NCBI RefSeq assembly: GCF_014873145.1
Contig: NZ_JADBEK010000001.1
Span: 9,858,001-9,922,000 of the forward strand
Direction of reading: 5' to 3'
Source of the DNA: Nonomuraea angiospora
GTDB taxonomy: Bacteria; Actinomycetota; Actinomycetes; Streptosporangiales; Streptosporangiaceae
Length of the DNA: 64,000 nt
Within the stretch, counting starts at the first letter, position 1. Each line of letters opens with the position of its first letter. The notes under the pieces were generated by a model that worked only from the letters and a program-made list of their open reading frames with translations, ran no database searches and had not been told where the DNA came from. The position numbers and the translations under genes are program-made. This document shows positions 17,455 through 25,304 of this stretch, piece after piece.

Positions 17455-17759
17455 TCATGCGCTTGGCTTGGCTACCAAGCTCCGGCCTTAGGGCTCCATA
17501 CGGTGACCGGTCGGCCTTCTATGAGCAGGAGAAGAACCGCAGGTTCAGCATGCGGGGTCGGCGCGCTATGAGGAAGCATTCGGGCGGGCGCGGCGCGACG
17601 ACATATGCACTTTTGACCTGGGAAGATTAGCGATGACCTCGTCCGGGATGGGTCGCACGTGCTCTCCGTTCCTCGGGCGAGGTCGCCTGCTGTCCGGCCC
17701 TAGCATGCGGGACACGGTCTGGCATGCCGGTATGCCGTAGCGGTATGACGCTGAACCAT

Positions 17760-17775
17760 TCGAACGCGCGTTCGA
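17760..17775. promoter_or_regulatory. 16-bp palindrome before the transfer operon
   Basis: TCGAACGCGCGTTCGA, perfect, ending 55 bp before the first transfer-operon gene. Two direct CGGTATG copies (17728, 17741) and GGCATGCC precede it. Candidate operator of the transfer operon. Confidence 0.5.
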
Positions 17776-17830
17776 GTACTGCCTGCCAAGGTGGGTGTCA
17801 CGGGGACACCCCAGAGGCAGGGAGAGACGT

Positions 17831-18277
17831 ATGCGCTTCCCGATCGACACGAGTCAGCTCGGGTTCACGGTCGCCTCGCCGCCGACTCCGGCGAAGGACT
17901 TCGCGACCAAGAAAGTCAAGGTGACCGAGGACGGTCTACCGATCATGGTGGTCCGGTTGCTGGCGATGGACGGCAGCGACTCCACGATGATCAAGTTCAA
18001 CCTGGCGGGGGAACAGCATCACCTGGTGCCGGGCCTGCCGGTGCGGGTGGAAGGTCTGGCCTACGGCACGGCGAAGGACGGGGACGTTCGCTGGTGGAGC
18101 GCCACGGGCGTGGTGCCGCTCAACGGCGGCGCGGGCCACATCGCTCCCGCGTCGAACGGCTCCCCGGCGGCCGGTGAGCAGGGCGCGGCGGCGGGCACGC
18201 GGGGGCGTAACCCGATCGGGGCCGCGCGCCACTCGGTGGCCTCGGCGGCGGGCGAGTCGTCCGGGGGCGAGGGCTGA
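17831..18277 (+). CDS. SCO3933-family regulatory protein of the transfer operon
   Basis: 148-residue protein resembling the SCO3933 family found in SLP1-like elements just before the translocase gene. The family pattern is MRFPIDTSQLGFTVASPPTPAKDF, a TEDGLPIMVV strand and a VPGLPVRVEGL motif that suggests a small beta-barrel. The C-terminal 50 residues are Ala/Gly-rich. The ATG has GGAGAG 5 bp upstream; an earlier in-frame GTG (17795) lacks such a site. First of five overlapping genes. Confidence 0.75.
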   Translation: MRFPIDTSQLGFTVASPPTPAKDFATKKVKVTEDGLPIMVVRLLAMDGSDSTMIKFNLAGEQHHLVPGLPVRVEGLAYGTAKDGDVRWWSATGVVPLNGGAGHIAPASNGSPAAGEQGAAAGTRGRNPIGAARHSVASAAGESSGGEG

Positions 18278-18669
18278 TGGATCTGGTCATCGCCCCGACC
18301 GAGAACGCGCGGGTGCACACCTGGCGCTTACCGCACGGCTGGCCACTGCTCAGCTTCGCCAGCATGACGGGTCAGCTCGTGGTGGTGCGCGTGGATCACC
18401 TGTCCCCCTCCGGCGCGGCGTGGTTCGCCTCGGCGCTGTCGCGCTCGGCGGCGGTCTTCGCCTCGGAGGTCCTGGGCTGCTTCGGCGAGGGTGAGCCGGG
18501 CTGGCTGCTGCGCGGACACGGCCCGGACGGCAGACCGGATCTGACGGACGCCGCTCCGGTGTTCGCCGGGGATCCGCCCGCCGTGGCGGGCGCGCGGCTG
18601 CACTCCCTCACCCACCAACCCCCCTACCCCGGCGACGGGGACGGGGACGCGGGCGAGGTGGCGACATGA
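18277..18669 (+). CDS. Hypothetical protein of the transfer operon
   Basis: 130-residue soluble protein, unrecognised. The ATG shares a base with the preceding stop and its own stop overlaps the next start, so it is fully coupled. Codon 18 (18328-18330) is TTA, rare in this GC-rich DNA. The C-terminus is Pro/Gly/Asp-rich. The position between the SCO3933-type gene and the translocase is commonly held by small unannotated AICE proteins. Confidence 0.7.
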   Translation: MDLVIAPTENARVHTWRLPHGWPLLSFASMTGQLVVVRVDHLSPSGAAWFASALSRSAAVFASEVLGCFGEGEPGWLLRGHGPDGRPDLTDAAPVFAGDPPAVAGARLHSLTHQPPYPGDGDGDAGEVAT

Positions 18670-19427
18670 CGGGGCTGGTGGGTCCGCAGGTTCCCGGGCG
18701 TCCCTCGGGACTGCCCCCGGCAATCGAGATGCCCGCCGTGCCGATCCGGGCGCAATCCACCCCCGGCTCGCGGCTGACGGTGTACGTGCTGCGTCCGGCG
18801 TGGCTGGCCCGGCGCGAGATCGCCCTGACGGCTGCCGTGCTCGCCTCGGTGGGCGGCGGCTGGACGTACGGTGGCTGGCCGATCGCGGTGGCGGTGGCGG
18901 TCTGCCTGCTGGGTGCGCTCGGCGGGGTTCCTGCCGTGCGGGGCTGGCTGGTGGATCTGCTGTGGCGGGCGCACGTGATCCGCCGCTGGGATCGGGCGGC
19001 CCGCTTCGCCGGACTGGCCACGCACAACGACCGCATCCCCCGCGTGATGAACGCGGAGCGGACGGCGGCCGGGGAACGGCTGCTCGTCCGTGTCCCCAAG
19101 GGTGGCGCGGCCTGCGACGTGGAAGACCGCGCCCCATGGCTGGCGGCCTCGCTGGAAGCCTCCGCCGTGCGGGTGGCGGTCGATGAGAGCAACGCCCGGT
19201 ACGCGCACGTGGAGGTGATCCGGCGTGATCCCCTCGACGGGTTCGGCGTGCTGGCCTGGCCGTGGGCCGATGCGCCCGATCAGGGCTGGGTGACCAGCGC
19301 GTGGGATCCGATCCCGGTCGGCGTGTCGGAGACCGGGGAACTGGTCACGGTCTCGCTGCTCAGCGACGGCCCTGAACAGGTCACGGGCGGCGGCCTAGAC
19401 CAGATCGAGGGGAGGCCGGGCCGGTGA
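18666..19427 (+). CDS. Membrane-anchor half of a split FtsK/TraB-type translocase
   Basis: 253-residue protein that matches the N-terminal part of AICE FtsK/SpoIIIE-like transfer proteins. Two hydrophobic segments (about residues 50-95) are followed by a soluble region that normally precedes the ATPase. It ends before any Walker A motif; the ATPase is encoded by the next gene with a GTGA overlap. Its tail (after VTVSLLSDG) is an extra 20 residues that replaces the usual linker. It probably anchors the ATPase at the membrane. Confidence 0.7.
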   Translation: MTGLVGPQVPGRPSGLPPAIEMPAVPIRAQSTPGSRLTVYVLRPAWLARREIALTAAVLASVGGGWTYGGWPIAVAVAVCLLGALGGVPAVRGWLVDLLWRAHVIRRWDRAARFAGLATHNDRIPRVMNAERTAAGERLLVRVPKGGAACDVEDRAPWLAASLEASAVRVAVDESNARYAHVEVIRRDPLDGFGVLAWPWADAPDQGWVTSAWDPIPVGVSETGELVTVSLLSDGPEQVTGGGLDQIEGRPGR

Positions 19428-20143
19428 GTGTGCACACGATCATCGGCGGCGGCCCGGATGCGGGCAAGTCGGTCTCCCTGCACACGCTGATCGCGGGTCT
19501 GATGCTGGACCCCGCGACACAGGGCGTGCTGATCGACGGCAAGCGGGGCGTGGAGCTGGCCTGCTGGGAGCAAGTGGCCTACGGCGGGATCCGCACGGAC
19601 ATCGACAGCGCGACGGCGGGCCTGCAATGGGCGCGCGATCAGATGGAGGAGCGTTACGGCTACCTGGCCGCGTCCGGCGCACGGAAGATCACGCGCGGGA
19701 TGGGTTACGGGGTGCTGGCCGTGGTCATCGACGAACTGGCCACGTTCACGCTCCACCCCGAGAAGAAGAAGCGCGAGGCGTTCCTGGTGCCTCTGCATGA
19801 GCTGGGTGCGCGGGGGCGCGCGGCGGCGGTACGCGTGATCGCGGCCACGCAGAAACCCGGCTCGGACGTGGTGCCGACCTACATCCGGGATCTGTTCGAT
19901 ACCCGGTGGGCGCTGCGCTGCACGACGCGGGAAGCCTCTGACACCGTGCTGGGCTCGGGCTGGGCGACGCGGGGCGTGGATGCCTCGACCATCCCCCTGG
20001 GATCGCCCGGGGTCGGCTACCTGCTGGCCGGCTCGGCCGGGCCGGTCCGTCAGAAGGGCTTCTACCTGTCCGACCGGCAACTGTCCGACCTGGCGGCGTA
20101 TGCGGCTGAGCTGCGCGCCACGACTCTCACCCCCTGGAGATGA
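19424..20143 (+). CDS. FtsK/SpoIIIE ATPase half of a split transfer protein (TraB type)
   Basis: 239-residue P-loop DNA translocase that would move double-stranded element DNA between mycelia. It starts directly at the nucleotide site: Walker A GGGPDAGKS (residues 8-16), Walker B VLAVVIDELATF, sensor motif VIAATQKP and FDTRWALRCTTREASD. There is no membrane segment, so it must be recruited, most simply by the preceding protein. The GTG start overlaps the upstream stop. Compared with roughly 450-residue fused homologues this is a clean two-gene split, not an evident frameshift. Confidence 0.85.
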   Translation: MSVHTIIGGGPDAGKSVSLHTLIAGLMLDPATQGVLIDGKRGVELACWEQVAYGGIRTDIDSATAGLQWARDQMEERYGYLAASGARKITRGMGYGVLAVVIDELATFTLHPEKKKREAFLVPLHELGARGRAAAVRVIAATQKPGSDVVPTYIRDLFDTRWALRCTTREASDTVLGSGWATRGVDASTIPLGSPGVGYLLAGSAGPVRQKGFYLSDRQLSDLAAYAAELRATTLTPWR

Positions 20144-20565
20144 CCATGCATGACACGCTCACTGACCGGACGCGCGACATCCACGACAGCACGGAGTACG
20201 TCACTCCTCGGCCGGTCCGCATCGCTCAGGGCTGGATGTACGTCCAAGCCTTCCTCGGGATCGCTGCCAGTGTCCTGCTGGTCGCTCTGCTGGCACCGTC
20301 CGGCCCGCTGCCGGGGGGCGTCTGGGCGCTCATCGGTGTGTCCGTCGCCTTCTACGTCGGGCTCGGCGTGCTGGGCGGGCTGCTCGACTCGCGCCGCCGC
20401 TGGATCCGCGTTACGGCGCTGATCCTGGAGACCCTGATGATCATTCAGGGCGGCGTCTCGATGATCACCGGCCCGAACCTGGGCACGGCGGTCGGTCTGA
20501 TCGTCGCCGTCGTCGCCGTGCGCTACCTCGCCCACGAGGAGACCGCGCGCTGGCTGCACCGCTGA
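20140..20565 (+). CDS. Four-helix membrane protein, Spd-like
   Basis: 141-residue protein with four predicted transmembrane helices (about residues 32-50, 60-80, 88-108, 112-130) and a charged N-terminus. It overlaps the ATPase gene by 4 bp. Actinomycete plasmids carry small membrane 'spread' proteins beside TraB that help intramycelial spread; this could be one, based on position and topology only. Confidence 0.65.
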   Translation: MTMHDTLTDRTRDIHDSTEYVTPRPVRIAQGWMYVQAFLGIAASVLLVALLAPSGPLPGGVWALIGVSVAFYVGLGVLGGLLDSRRRWIRVTALILETLMIIQGGVSMITGPNLGTAVGLIVAVVAVRYLAHEETARWLHR

Positions 20566-20631
20566 CGCCCGGTCAGCTCAACAACCTGTCCAAGAGATCA
20601 ACTGTTCCGCAAACACAAAGGAGAAACGATC

Positions 20632-21039
20632 ATGTTCAAGCCGTCCACCGTCTTCGCGTCCGCCATCCTCGCCGCGACCCTGGCGGCGGTGCCCGTCACG
20701 ACCGGCGCGGCCAACGCGGCGACGACGACGCAGACCACCACGCAGGCCAGCACGCAGGCCAGCGCGCAGGGCTCGGCGTCGGCGTGCCGAACCCTGCGGG
20801 TGACCGGGGTTAACGTCGCCATCCGCGACTTCCCCTTCGTCAACGGCCTGGTGCTGCGAACCGTCAACACGGGGACCGTCCTGACCACCTGCGAACTGGT
20901 GCGGGGCGAGCCGATCAACAGGTACCTCAACAAGTGCGGCAGGGACGGACGCAGTTGGTACAAGGTCCGTTCCGGCCGGACGAGCCTCACCGGTAGTCCG
21001 TTCGGGTACGTGCCCGCCACGTGCGTGCGCGTCGGCTGA
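20632..21039 (+). CDS. Secreted small protein with an SH3-like domain
   Basis: 135-residue exported protein. A Sec signal peptide ends at AANAA (about residue 30), followed by a Thr/Gln/Ala-rich linker and a C-terminal bacterial SH3-like domain with four cysteines (ACRT, TTCEL, NKCGR, ATCVRV) that could form two disulfides. AAAGGAG precedes the ATG. It is separated by 66 bp from the transfer operon and has its own terminator. SH3-type domains often bind cell wall, so a role at the mating surface is possible. Confidence 0.75.
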   Translation: MFKPSTVFASAILAATLAAVPVTTGAANAATTTQTTTQASTQASAQGSASACRTLRVTGVNVAIRDFPFVNGLVLRTVNTGTVLTTCELVRGEPINRYLNKCGRDGRSWYKVRSGRTSLTGSPFGYVPATCVRVG

Positions 21040-21065
21040 GTCGCGACTGAAAGTCACCGTAGGTG

Positions 21066-21098
21066 AGCTGCCCGGCATCCGCTACGGACCGGGCAGCT
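21066..21098 (+). terminator. Terminator after the secreted protein gene
   Basis: Perfect 10-bp stem AGCTGCCCGG / CCGGGCAGCT followed by TT, 27 bp past the stop. Confidence 0.8.
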
Positions 21099-21184
21099 TT
21101 CCGGAAACGGCTCTTACCTGCGGAAATACGGGAAATCGTTGAACCGGGCGGCGGGTCGGCGCGTACAACCCGTATCTGACAATC

Positions 21185-21228
21185 CCGTCCGAACGGACGG
21201 TCAAGACGTAAGACGGGGGTTTCCCCCG
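21185..21228 (+). promoter_or_regulatory. Two short hairpins before the small ORF at 21293
   Basis: CCGTCC-GAAC-GGACGG (21185-21200) and CGGGGG-TTT-CCCCCG (21214-21228). They lie in the leader of the 80-residue gene and could act in attenuation. Confidence 0.4.
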
Positions 21229-21292
21229 GGGATGGGGTCGCGGGCGATGCGGGGCTCTCCGCGACAAGGGAGACGACGACAAGGAGAAGACA

Positions 21293-21535
21293 GTGCGGAT
21301 GTGGGTCACCGAGGGGGAACTGGTGGAGATCGGTGAGGCTTACGCGGCCGAACGGTTCGTGAGCTGGCTGAAGAAGTACGGGGAGAAGGAACTGGAGCGG
21401 ACCCTGAGGGAGTTCGTTCACTCGCCGTGGGGGCACGGCGGGCTCGGCGCGGGGCTGCTGTCCGATGACAAGGACCTGGAGGCGCTGCGCGATGCGGTGC
21501 TGGAGCGGTGGGAGCCGATCAGGGCGGGCGGCTGA
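21293..21535 (+). CDS. Small hypothetical protein
   Basis: 80 residues, charged and helical (EAYAAERFVSWLKKYGEKELERTLREFV), no known family. GTG start with AAGGAGAAG 6 bp upstream. It lies just before the replication initiator, where AICEs often carry small unannotated genes. Confidence 0.65.
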   Translation: MRMWVTEGELVEIGEAYAAERFVSWLKKYGEKELERTLREFVHSPWGHGGLGAGLLSDDKDLEALRDAVLERWEPIRAGG

Positions 21536-21649
21536 TCGTCGGCTCTAGATCAGGCGGGGGTCTAGAGCGGGCGGTGTTCGCACGAGCGGGGGCGGCGAGT
21601 GGGGGCCGCTCCTGATGCGGATCGCCTGAAGGAACGGGGAGATTGTCAG

Positions 21650-23098
21650 ATGATCAAGAGTCAGACGGTACTCGGGCAGATGATCGCCCGCATGGCTGAT
21701 GAAGATGACTACCGGCGTTGGACGGCTCAGGTGGAACGGGCCGGGCACTGTGTGCGGCCGGTGCGGCTGGTCGGCTCGGCGATGACGGTGAACGCGGCGA
21801 CGGGCGAGATTGAAGCCACCTACGCCAGCGAGCAAGAGCCGGGCGGGGCGCTGCTGGTGGCGTGTAAGGACCGCCGCGAAAGCGTCTGCCCGCCATGTGC
21901 GGCCCGCTATCGCGCCGATGCCTGGCACGTGTTCGCCGGTGGCGTGACGCCGGATGATGGCGGTGATCAGGTGGGGCATCCGATGGTGCTGGCCACGTTC
22001 ACCGCGCCCAGCTTCGGACGCGTGCATGCTGCCCGTGATGGCGGGGTGTGCCGGGCCGCTCGGGGTGGTAGACGGGGCAAGCGGACGTGCGAGCACGGTA
22101 GGCCGCTGTGGTGCCATGCGCGCCATGAGGCGGCTGACGGGATGGTGGGGGCTCCGCTGTGTGAGGACTGCGCCGACCTGGCCGGGCTGGTGCTGTGGAA
22201 CGCCAGTGTCGGGGAGCTGTGGCGGCGCACGGTGATCTACGTCTATCGTGCGCTGGCGGCGCTGGCTCCTGCTCTGGATGGGCGGGCGGTGACGGTGCGG
22301 CGGGTGCGGGAGGTGCTGCGCATCTCGTACGCCAAGGTGGCCGAATTCCAGAAGCGTGGCGTGGTGCACCTGCATGTGCTCGCCCGGCTGGACGGCGTGA
22401 ACCCCGATGACCCGGAACAGACGATCGCGCCCCCGGCGTGGGCCGATGTGAACCTGCTGACGGCAGCCTTGGCGCACGCGGCGGCGCGGGTCAGTGTCCC
22501 GCTTCCGGTCGTGGACGGGCGTGCGGCGGCGGTGGCACGCTGGGGCGCTCAACTGGACGTGCGGCCGGTGCAACCCCGCGAGGTGGACCGGGCACGGGTG
22601 GCGGGCTATCTGGCCAAATACGCGACCAAGACGGTTGGCGACAGCGTGAGCGGCCTGCCCTCCTCGCGTCCGCGTGCCGATGAACTGGACGTGGACGGGG
22701 GCGGCAGGATCCCGGCGCACGTGGCGGCCCTGACGGCGACAGTGCGCAGGTTGGCGCGGCTGGGTGCCTGCCGGGCGCTGCGGCTGGCACGGCACGTGCA
22801 CACGCTCGGCTTTCGCGGGCACGTGACCTCCAAGAGCCGCCGCTACTCCACGACGTTCGCGGCCCTGCGCGAGGCGCGTCGGGCTTGGCGGCGGTCGCAG
22901 CGAGCACGCGAACGGGACCCGTGGGCGGGAGGGGACACGGGCCTGCCCGATGACGACAGGGCGGGAACGGTCCTGGTGGGTGACTGGCGGGTCGCCGGGA
23001 TCGGCTACCGCACGCTAGGCGATCGGGTGCTGGCCGAAGTGCTCGGCCGTGAGCATCGGCAAGCCCGCGAAGTGCTGCGGCTGGGGCTTGCAGAGTAG
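21650..23098 (+). CDS. repSA: Replication initiator, RepSA family
   Basis: 482-residue rolling-circle type initiator that would start replication of the excised element. Zinc-like CPPCAARYRAD, FTAPSFGRVH, the HxH metal motif in GVVHLHVLARLDG and the Tyr motif GYLAKYATK follow in the order of RepSA of pSAM2. A C-terminal Arg-rich region is present. The ATG at 21650 has GGAACGGGGAG before it; the open frame reaches back to 21599. Monocistronic, upstream of xis-int with a 474-bp gap. Confidence 0.88.
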   Translation: MIKSQTVLGQMIARMADEDDYRRWTAQVERAGHCVRPVRLVGSAMTVNAATGEIEATYASEQEPGGALLVACKDRRESVCPPCAARYRADAWHVFAGGVTPDDGGDQVGHPMVLATFTAPSFGRVHAARDGGVCRAARGGRRGKRTCEHGRPLWCHARHEAADGMVGAPLCEDCADLAGLVLWNASVGELWRRTVIYVYRALAALAPALDGRAVTVRRVREVLRISYAKVAEFQKRGVVHLHVLARLDGVNPDDPEQTIAPPAWADVNLLTAALAHAAARVSVPLPVVDGRAAAVARWGAQLDVRPVQPREVDRARVAGYLAKYATKTVGDSVSGLPSSRPRADELDVDGGGRIPAHVAALTATVRRLARLGACRALRLARHVHTLGFRGHVTSKSRRYSTTFAALREARRAWRRSQRARERDPWAGGDTGLPDDDRAGTVLVGDWRVAGIGYRTLGDRVLAEVLGREHRQAREVLRLGLAE

Positions 23099-23240
23099 AT
23101 CGGCGCGGCGGCGGCCGGCAGTTGAGATGAGAGTCGCCATCAGGCAAAACGCGCCGAAGGCACCACCTTTGATCTTTGCTGTTGGTTGGTCTTTGGTGGC
23201 TGCATCCTGTGCTTGATCTATGGTGCGCAACCCACACCGT

Positions 23241-23255
23241 GGGTGGGTGGGTGGG
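23241..23255 (+). repeat. Perfect G-quadruplex motif
   Basis: GGGTGGGTGGGTGGG, four G3 tracts with single-T loops, the sequence type known to form very stable parallel quadruplexes. Lies 143 bp after repSA. Confidence 0.85.
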
Positions 23256-23526
23256 CCGCCCCGAGCGCACACAGTAACGATCGACTACAGAGCGTACCCA
23301 CTTGAGATGATCTTGGCGTGGGCGCGGTCCGGCCGGTGACGGGCTACGGTCGGCGTGGCTCTCCAAACGGGAAAGATGAATTACCGAATACCATTTCCCG
23401 TCATTGGTCAATTGCGGTACGCCATTCCTCATTCTTCTGCCTGGAAATGCCTCAAAAGATTGGCATGTATGGGCTGAATGTGCAATCGCGAAGCGATCCC
23501 GCACGGGCTTAGTCCTTCCAGGCTCC

Positions 23527-23545
23527 TGGCCCGTGGCTGGCCCGT
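23527..23545 (-). promoter_or_regulatory. Paired octamer site before xis, inverted
   Basis: TGGCCCGT at 23527 and 23538, the reverse complement of ACGGGCCA, again with 11-bp pitch. Ends 27 bp before the xis ATG, so binding there could repress xis-int. Confidence 0.6.
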
Positions 23546-23572
23546 GAACCCTCTGATGAAAGGTGACGAGAG

Positions 23573-23767
23573 ATGAGCCGAGATGATTTCCTGACGATCG
23601 CCGATGCTCGCCGTATCCTGCAGGTTCCCCGATCGACGTTCTATCGGTGGCTGGCCACCGGGCGCGGCCCGGAAACATATCGAATTCCTAACGGCGAAAG
23701 ACGAATAAAGCACGATGACTGGATAAAATGGTTAGAGAGTCAAAAAACGGAAATGGAAGGTGGCTGA
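23573..23767 (+). CDS. xis: Excisionase, MerR/BldC-like HTH
   Basis: 64-residue helix-turn-helix protein (LTIADARRILQVPRSTFYRW, then the wing RIPNGERRIK). It is the usual recombination directionality factor encoded just before an AICE integrase. AAAGGTGACGAG precedes the ATG. Leu54 is a TTA codon (23732-23734), and the second half of the gene is A/T-rich compared with its surroundings. Overlaps int by 8 bp. Confidence 0.88.
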   Translation: MSRDDFLTIADARRILQVPRSTFYRWLATGRGPETYRIPNGERRIKHDDWIKWLESQKTEMEGG

Positions 23768-25241
23768 CGTGTCGGCAATCGACATCCAATTCTGGAAGAT
23801 CCGCAAGCGTGAGGGGCGAAAGAAGCCCTGGGAGTTACGGTGGAGAATCAACACGGGAACCTATTCTCTGTCGTTCCTGACCAAAGCGCTAGCCCAGAAA
23901 TTCCAGAGCAAGCTCACTCGGGCGGCCGAGACCGTAGGCGAAGAGTGGGACCTACGCACCGGGCAACCCCTGTCCTGGACCCGCCAGCAACGCACCTGGT
24001 TCGACCACTCCTGCGACGTGGCGGCGGCCGAATGGGACGGTGCGGCGGCCGGTAGCCGGCGGCGACTCGCCGAATCGTTAACCGAGATCACCATGAACAT
24101 GCTGGGAGATTCCCCGCGCGCTCGACGCACCCGCCCCACCGACCAGGTCTTGCGTAGGGCGCTCAGTCAATGGGCCTACCGGCCCGGCCGGATCGCCTCC
24201 GAGGTCGTGCCTGACGACATCGCGGCGGCGCTTGCCTGGCTCGGCGACCACACCCGGCCGGTAGCTGAGCTGGCCGATGATGAACACCTGCGTGCCCTGC
24301 TGGCGGCGATCAAGAAACTCCAGAACGGCAAACAGGCGGCGGCCACGACTGCGCGCACCCGCCGGGCGATCCTCTTCAAGTGCCTGGACCGCGCCGTGTC
24401 GGCCAAACTGATCGCCCTCAACCCGCTATCGGCGATCAAGACCCGTCGTCGCCACATGGATGATGCGGTCTCCCCTGTGGTCGTGCCCACCCTGGCTCAG
24501 ACTCGACGGCTGCTGTGGGCAGTGCGGGAACTGCGCGGCCACGGCCAGTACCGCGATCGGGGGCCGCACCTGTTCGCCCTGTTCTGCCTGATCTTCTACG
24601 CGGGCGTACGCCCCTCTGAGGGTCTGCATCTGAAGGTGGAGCACTGCCAACTGCCGATGGGCGGTCGGTGGGGCAGCATCACCCTGATCGGGGCCTGCCC
24701 CGAGGTCGGCGAACTGTGGACCGACGACGGCGAACGACACGACGAACGCGGGCTCAAGCATCGCAGCAGGAAGACGGTCCGCATCGTCCCGATCCCCCCG
24801 GAATTGGTCGTGATCCTGCGCGGCCACCTGCTCACCTTCCCCCCGGCCCCCGATGGGCGGCTGTTCTACGACGGCCCCGACCGGGGCAAGGTGCCCGGCG
24901 GGGTGTACCGGTCCGTCTGGCGGCGTGCCCGCAAAGCCGCTCTCAACCCGGATGAGCACGTCTCCGAGGTCGCCAGACGGCCCTACGACCTACGGCACGC
25001 CAACGCCAGCATGCTGATAGCGGCGGGCGTGGACACTGCCGAGATCGCGCGACGGCTCGGACACTCCATCCGAACCCTGCTGACCACGTACGCGCACTGG
25101 ATCAAGGGTGGTGAGGACGCGGCGAACGCCCGAATCGAAGCGGCCCTATCCGGCGAAACGATCACTGATAGTGCCCTGACCTGCGAAAATGGAAACGACG
25201 GGCCACCCACGGGCCAACCGGACGAATCCGGGGCAGCGTAG
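23760..25241 (+). CDS. int: Tyrosine integrase of the element
   Basis: 493-residue site-specific recombinase. The N-terminal arm-binding region (starting FWKIRKREGRKKPWELRWR) and core-binding domain lead to the catalytic domain: Arg in FYAGVRPSEGLHLK, Lys in KTVRIVPIP, YDLRHANAS, LGHSIRTLLTTY with the nucleophile Tyr. The first His of HxxR is Tyr, as in several AICE integrases. Two TTA codons occur (23835, 24078). A GTG start overlaps xis. Its 3' end contains one octamer pair (25198-25216), so coding and attachment-site functions overlap. Confidence 0.92.
   Translation: MADVSAIDIQFWKIRKREGRKKPWELRWRINTGTYSLSFLTKALAQKFQSKLTRAAETVGEEWDLRTGQPLSWTRQQRTWFDHSCDVAAAEWDGAAAGSRRRLAESLTEITMNMLGDSPRARRTRPTDQVLRRALSQWAYRPGRIASEVVPDDIAAALAWLGDHTRPVAELADDEHLRALLAAIKKLQNGKQAAATTARTRRAILFKCLDRAVSAKLIALNPLSAIKTRRRHMDDAVSPVVVPTLAQTRRLLWAVRELRGHGQYRDRGPHLFALFCLIFYAGVRPSEGLHLKVEHCQLPMGGRWGSITLIGACPEVGELWTDDGERHDERGLKHRSRKTVRIVPIPPELVVILRGHLLTFPPAPDGRLFYDGPDRGKVPGGVYRSVWRRARKAALNPDEHVSEVARRPYDLRHANASMLIAAGVDTAEIARRLGHSIRTLLTTYAHWIKGGEDAANARIEAALSGETITDSALTCENGNDGPPTGQPDESGAA
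25198..25216 (+). promoter_or_regulatory. Paired octamer site, right end (inside int)
   Basis: ACGGGCCA at 25198 and 25209, 11-bp pitch, same orientation as the left-end pair. Confidence 0.6.
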
Positions 25242-25255
25242 CCGTAAAACCCCAG

Positions 25256-25269
25256 GTCAACCCCCTGAT
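25256..25269 (-). repeat. 14-bp terminal inverted repeat, right copy
   Basis: GTCAACCCCCTGAT, the exact inverse of 11832-11845, lying between the integrase stop and the candidate attR core. Confidence 0.6.
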
Positions 25270-25304
25270 TGTGGATAACCCAACGTTCTCCCCAGAACCC
25301 CGTT

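Larger units (their letters stand above)
16417..17830. other. Gene-free, strongly structured tract of the element
   Basis: No frame looks coding. Instead the tract holds many hairpins: a twin at 16720-16766, an 11-bp-stem palindrome at 16819-16842, a branched structure at 17117-17183, a 9-bp stem (CCTCGCCCG/CGGGCGAGG) near 17332-17380, a 17-bp stem at 17406-17454 and a palindrome at 17760. It separates the cargo genes from the transfer operon, the position where AICE transfer or replication loci could lie. Confidence 0.6.
23099..23572. other. Gap between repSA and xis
   Basis: No gene seen. It contains a G-quadruplex motif (23241-23255), a markedly A/T-richer stretch (about 23360-23500) that may hold the xis promoter, and an inverted octamer pair (23527-23545). 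Confidence 0.6.

Noticed and set aside
16334..17571. ORFs of 248 and 178 codons in the AICE gap
   Set aside because: Gly/Arg-rich, no ribosome sites, run through strong hairpins; composition does not look coding.
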